Shown here in pieces: positions 5,621-6,026 of a stretch of DNA of 6,026 nt (its first letter is position 1; each line of letters begins with the position of its first letter). The translations under genes were made by a program, and so were the position numbers. This stretch comes from Elusimicrobiota bacterium. Its GTDB lineage: Bacteria; Omnitrophota; Gorgyraeia; Zapsychrales; Fredricksoniimonadaceae. Where the stretch lies: positions 1 through 6,026 of the forward strand of contig JAAYZZ010000141.1 in the NCBI GenBank assembly GCA_012514595.1, given 5' to 3'. The notes under the pieces were generated by a model. That model saw only the letters and a program-made list of their open reading frames with translations, did no database searches and was not told the DNA's origin.

Positions 5621-6026
5621 ATGGATCAGGCCGTAGTATTGTCCCAGACGATCGCGTTGACACAACTGGCGATCGCCTGTCTTCTCGGAGGAGTGATCGG
5701 GTTCGAACGTCAGGTCAAGCAAAAGCCCGCGGGGTTAAAGACCCACGCGTTCGTGGCCGGGGCCTCGGCGCTCTTTGTGATCCTGAGCCTGATCCTGGTC
5801 AAGCAGGCGGGGATCGTGATCGGTCCTGATATCCTCAAGGCGGACCCGATCCGGATCTTCCAGGCGATCATCCTCGGGATCTCCTTTATCGGGGCCGGGA
5901 CCATTATCCGAGACGGGGAAGGTCATATCCAGGGGCTCACGACTGCCTCGACACTGTTGTTATCGGTCACGGTGGGGATCGCGGTCGCGCTTGAGCAGTA
6001 TGTGCTTGCGTTAGGGATCACCTTCA
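5621..6026 (+). CDS. MgtC/SapB-family membrane protein, N-terminal 135 residues (3' end outside window)
   Basis: An ATG at 5621, preceded by AAAGGA (5609-5614) at 6-base spacing, opens a frame that runs without a stop to the window end. The 135 residues show the MgtC/SapB transmembrane domain: a first helix LAIACLLGGVIGFERQ (16-31) ending in the family's GxxRE-like turn, GLKTH (38-42), a helix 43-62, the motif GISFIGAGTII (86-96), and GLTTASTLLL (105-114) leading into the next helix. Family members are inner-membrane proteins. In some pathogens MgtC inhibits the F1Fo ATP synthase and helps growth at low magnesium, but most environmental homologues have no assigned role. The gene starts 30 bases after the permease stop, with a stem-loop between, so it may be read from the exporter promoter. 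The gene name mgtC is not given, because the C-terminal domain that separates MgtC proper from SapB-like relatives is not in the window. Confidence 0.85.
   Translation, partial: MDQAVVLSQTIALTQLAIACLLGGVIGFERQVKQKPAGLKTHAFVAGASALFVILSLILVKQAGIVIGPDILKADPIRIFQAIILGISFIGAGTIIRDGEGHIQGLTTASTLLLSVTVGIAVALEQYVLALGITF

Noticed and set aside
5590..5829. 79-residue + strand frame beginning at the permease stop
   Set aside because: It is out of frame with the MgtC/SapB-like gene, which has family motifs and its own ribosome site at 5609-5614.

Overview
The window is densely coding, moderately GC-rich bacterial DNA with every gene on the + strand. Seven protein genes are supported: five complete and two cut by the window edges. 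No RNA gene, mobile element, repeat array or phage signal was seen. Gene content (DsrE-like sulfur-relay protein, Mrp/NBP35 ATPase, DUF89 phosphatase, metallo-beta-lactamase-fold hydrolase, CcdA/DsbD-like membrane thiol carrier) suggests an anaerobic or sulfur/metal-active bacterium such as Desulfobacterota, Nitrospirota or Omnitrophota. This placement is a guess from family content; no taxonomic marker is present.

Region 1 (1-3956) is a tightly packed run that looks like one operon. It holds a DsrE-family protein (5' end missing), an Mrp/NBP35 P-loop ATPase, a DUF89 metal-dependent phosphatase overlapping it by ATGA, an MBL-fold hydrolase, and a secreted thioredoxin-fold domain fused to a CcdA/DsbD-like membrane domain. 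Gaps are -4 to 22 bases, and good Shine-Dalgarno sites precede most genes. The shared theme is cysteine/persulfide chemistry, Fe-S or metal handling and metabolite repair; the link between the genes is inferred from position.

Region 2 (3957-5590) is a separate unit. A TTGACA-17-TATCCT promoter lies so close to the ATG of an ABC ATPase that the transcript is probably leaderless. The ATPase gene overlaps an ABC-2 type permease gene by ATGA, giving a two-gene exporter. The ATPase has no glutamine at the expected Q-loop position and an LSSGE signature.

Region 3 (5591-6026) holds the start of an MgtC/SapB-family membrane protein. It lies 30 bases after the permease, separated by a stem-loop that includes the permease stop codon, and it runs off the window.

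Nothing here is a clearly new defence or mobile system. The points most worth a second look are the DsrE-Mrp-DUF89-MBL-thiol carrier cluster, the altered metal motif of the MBL protein, the leaderless ABC promoter, and the stem-loop before the MgtC gene.
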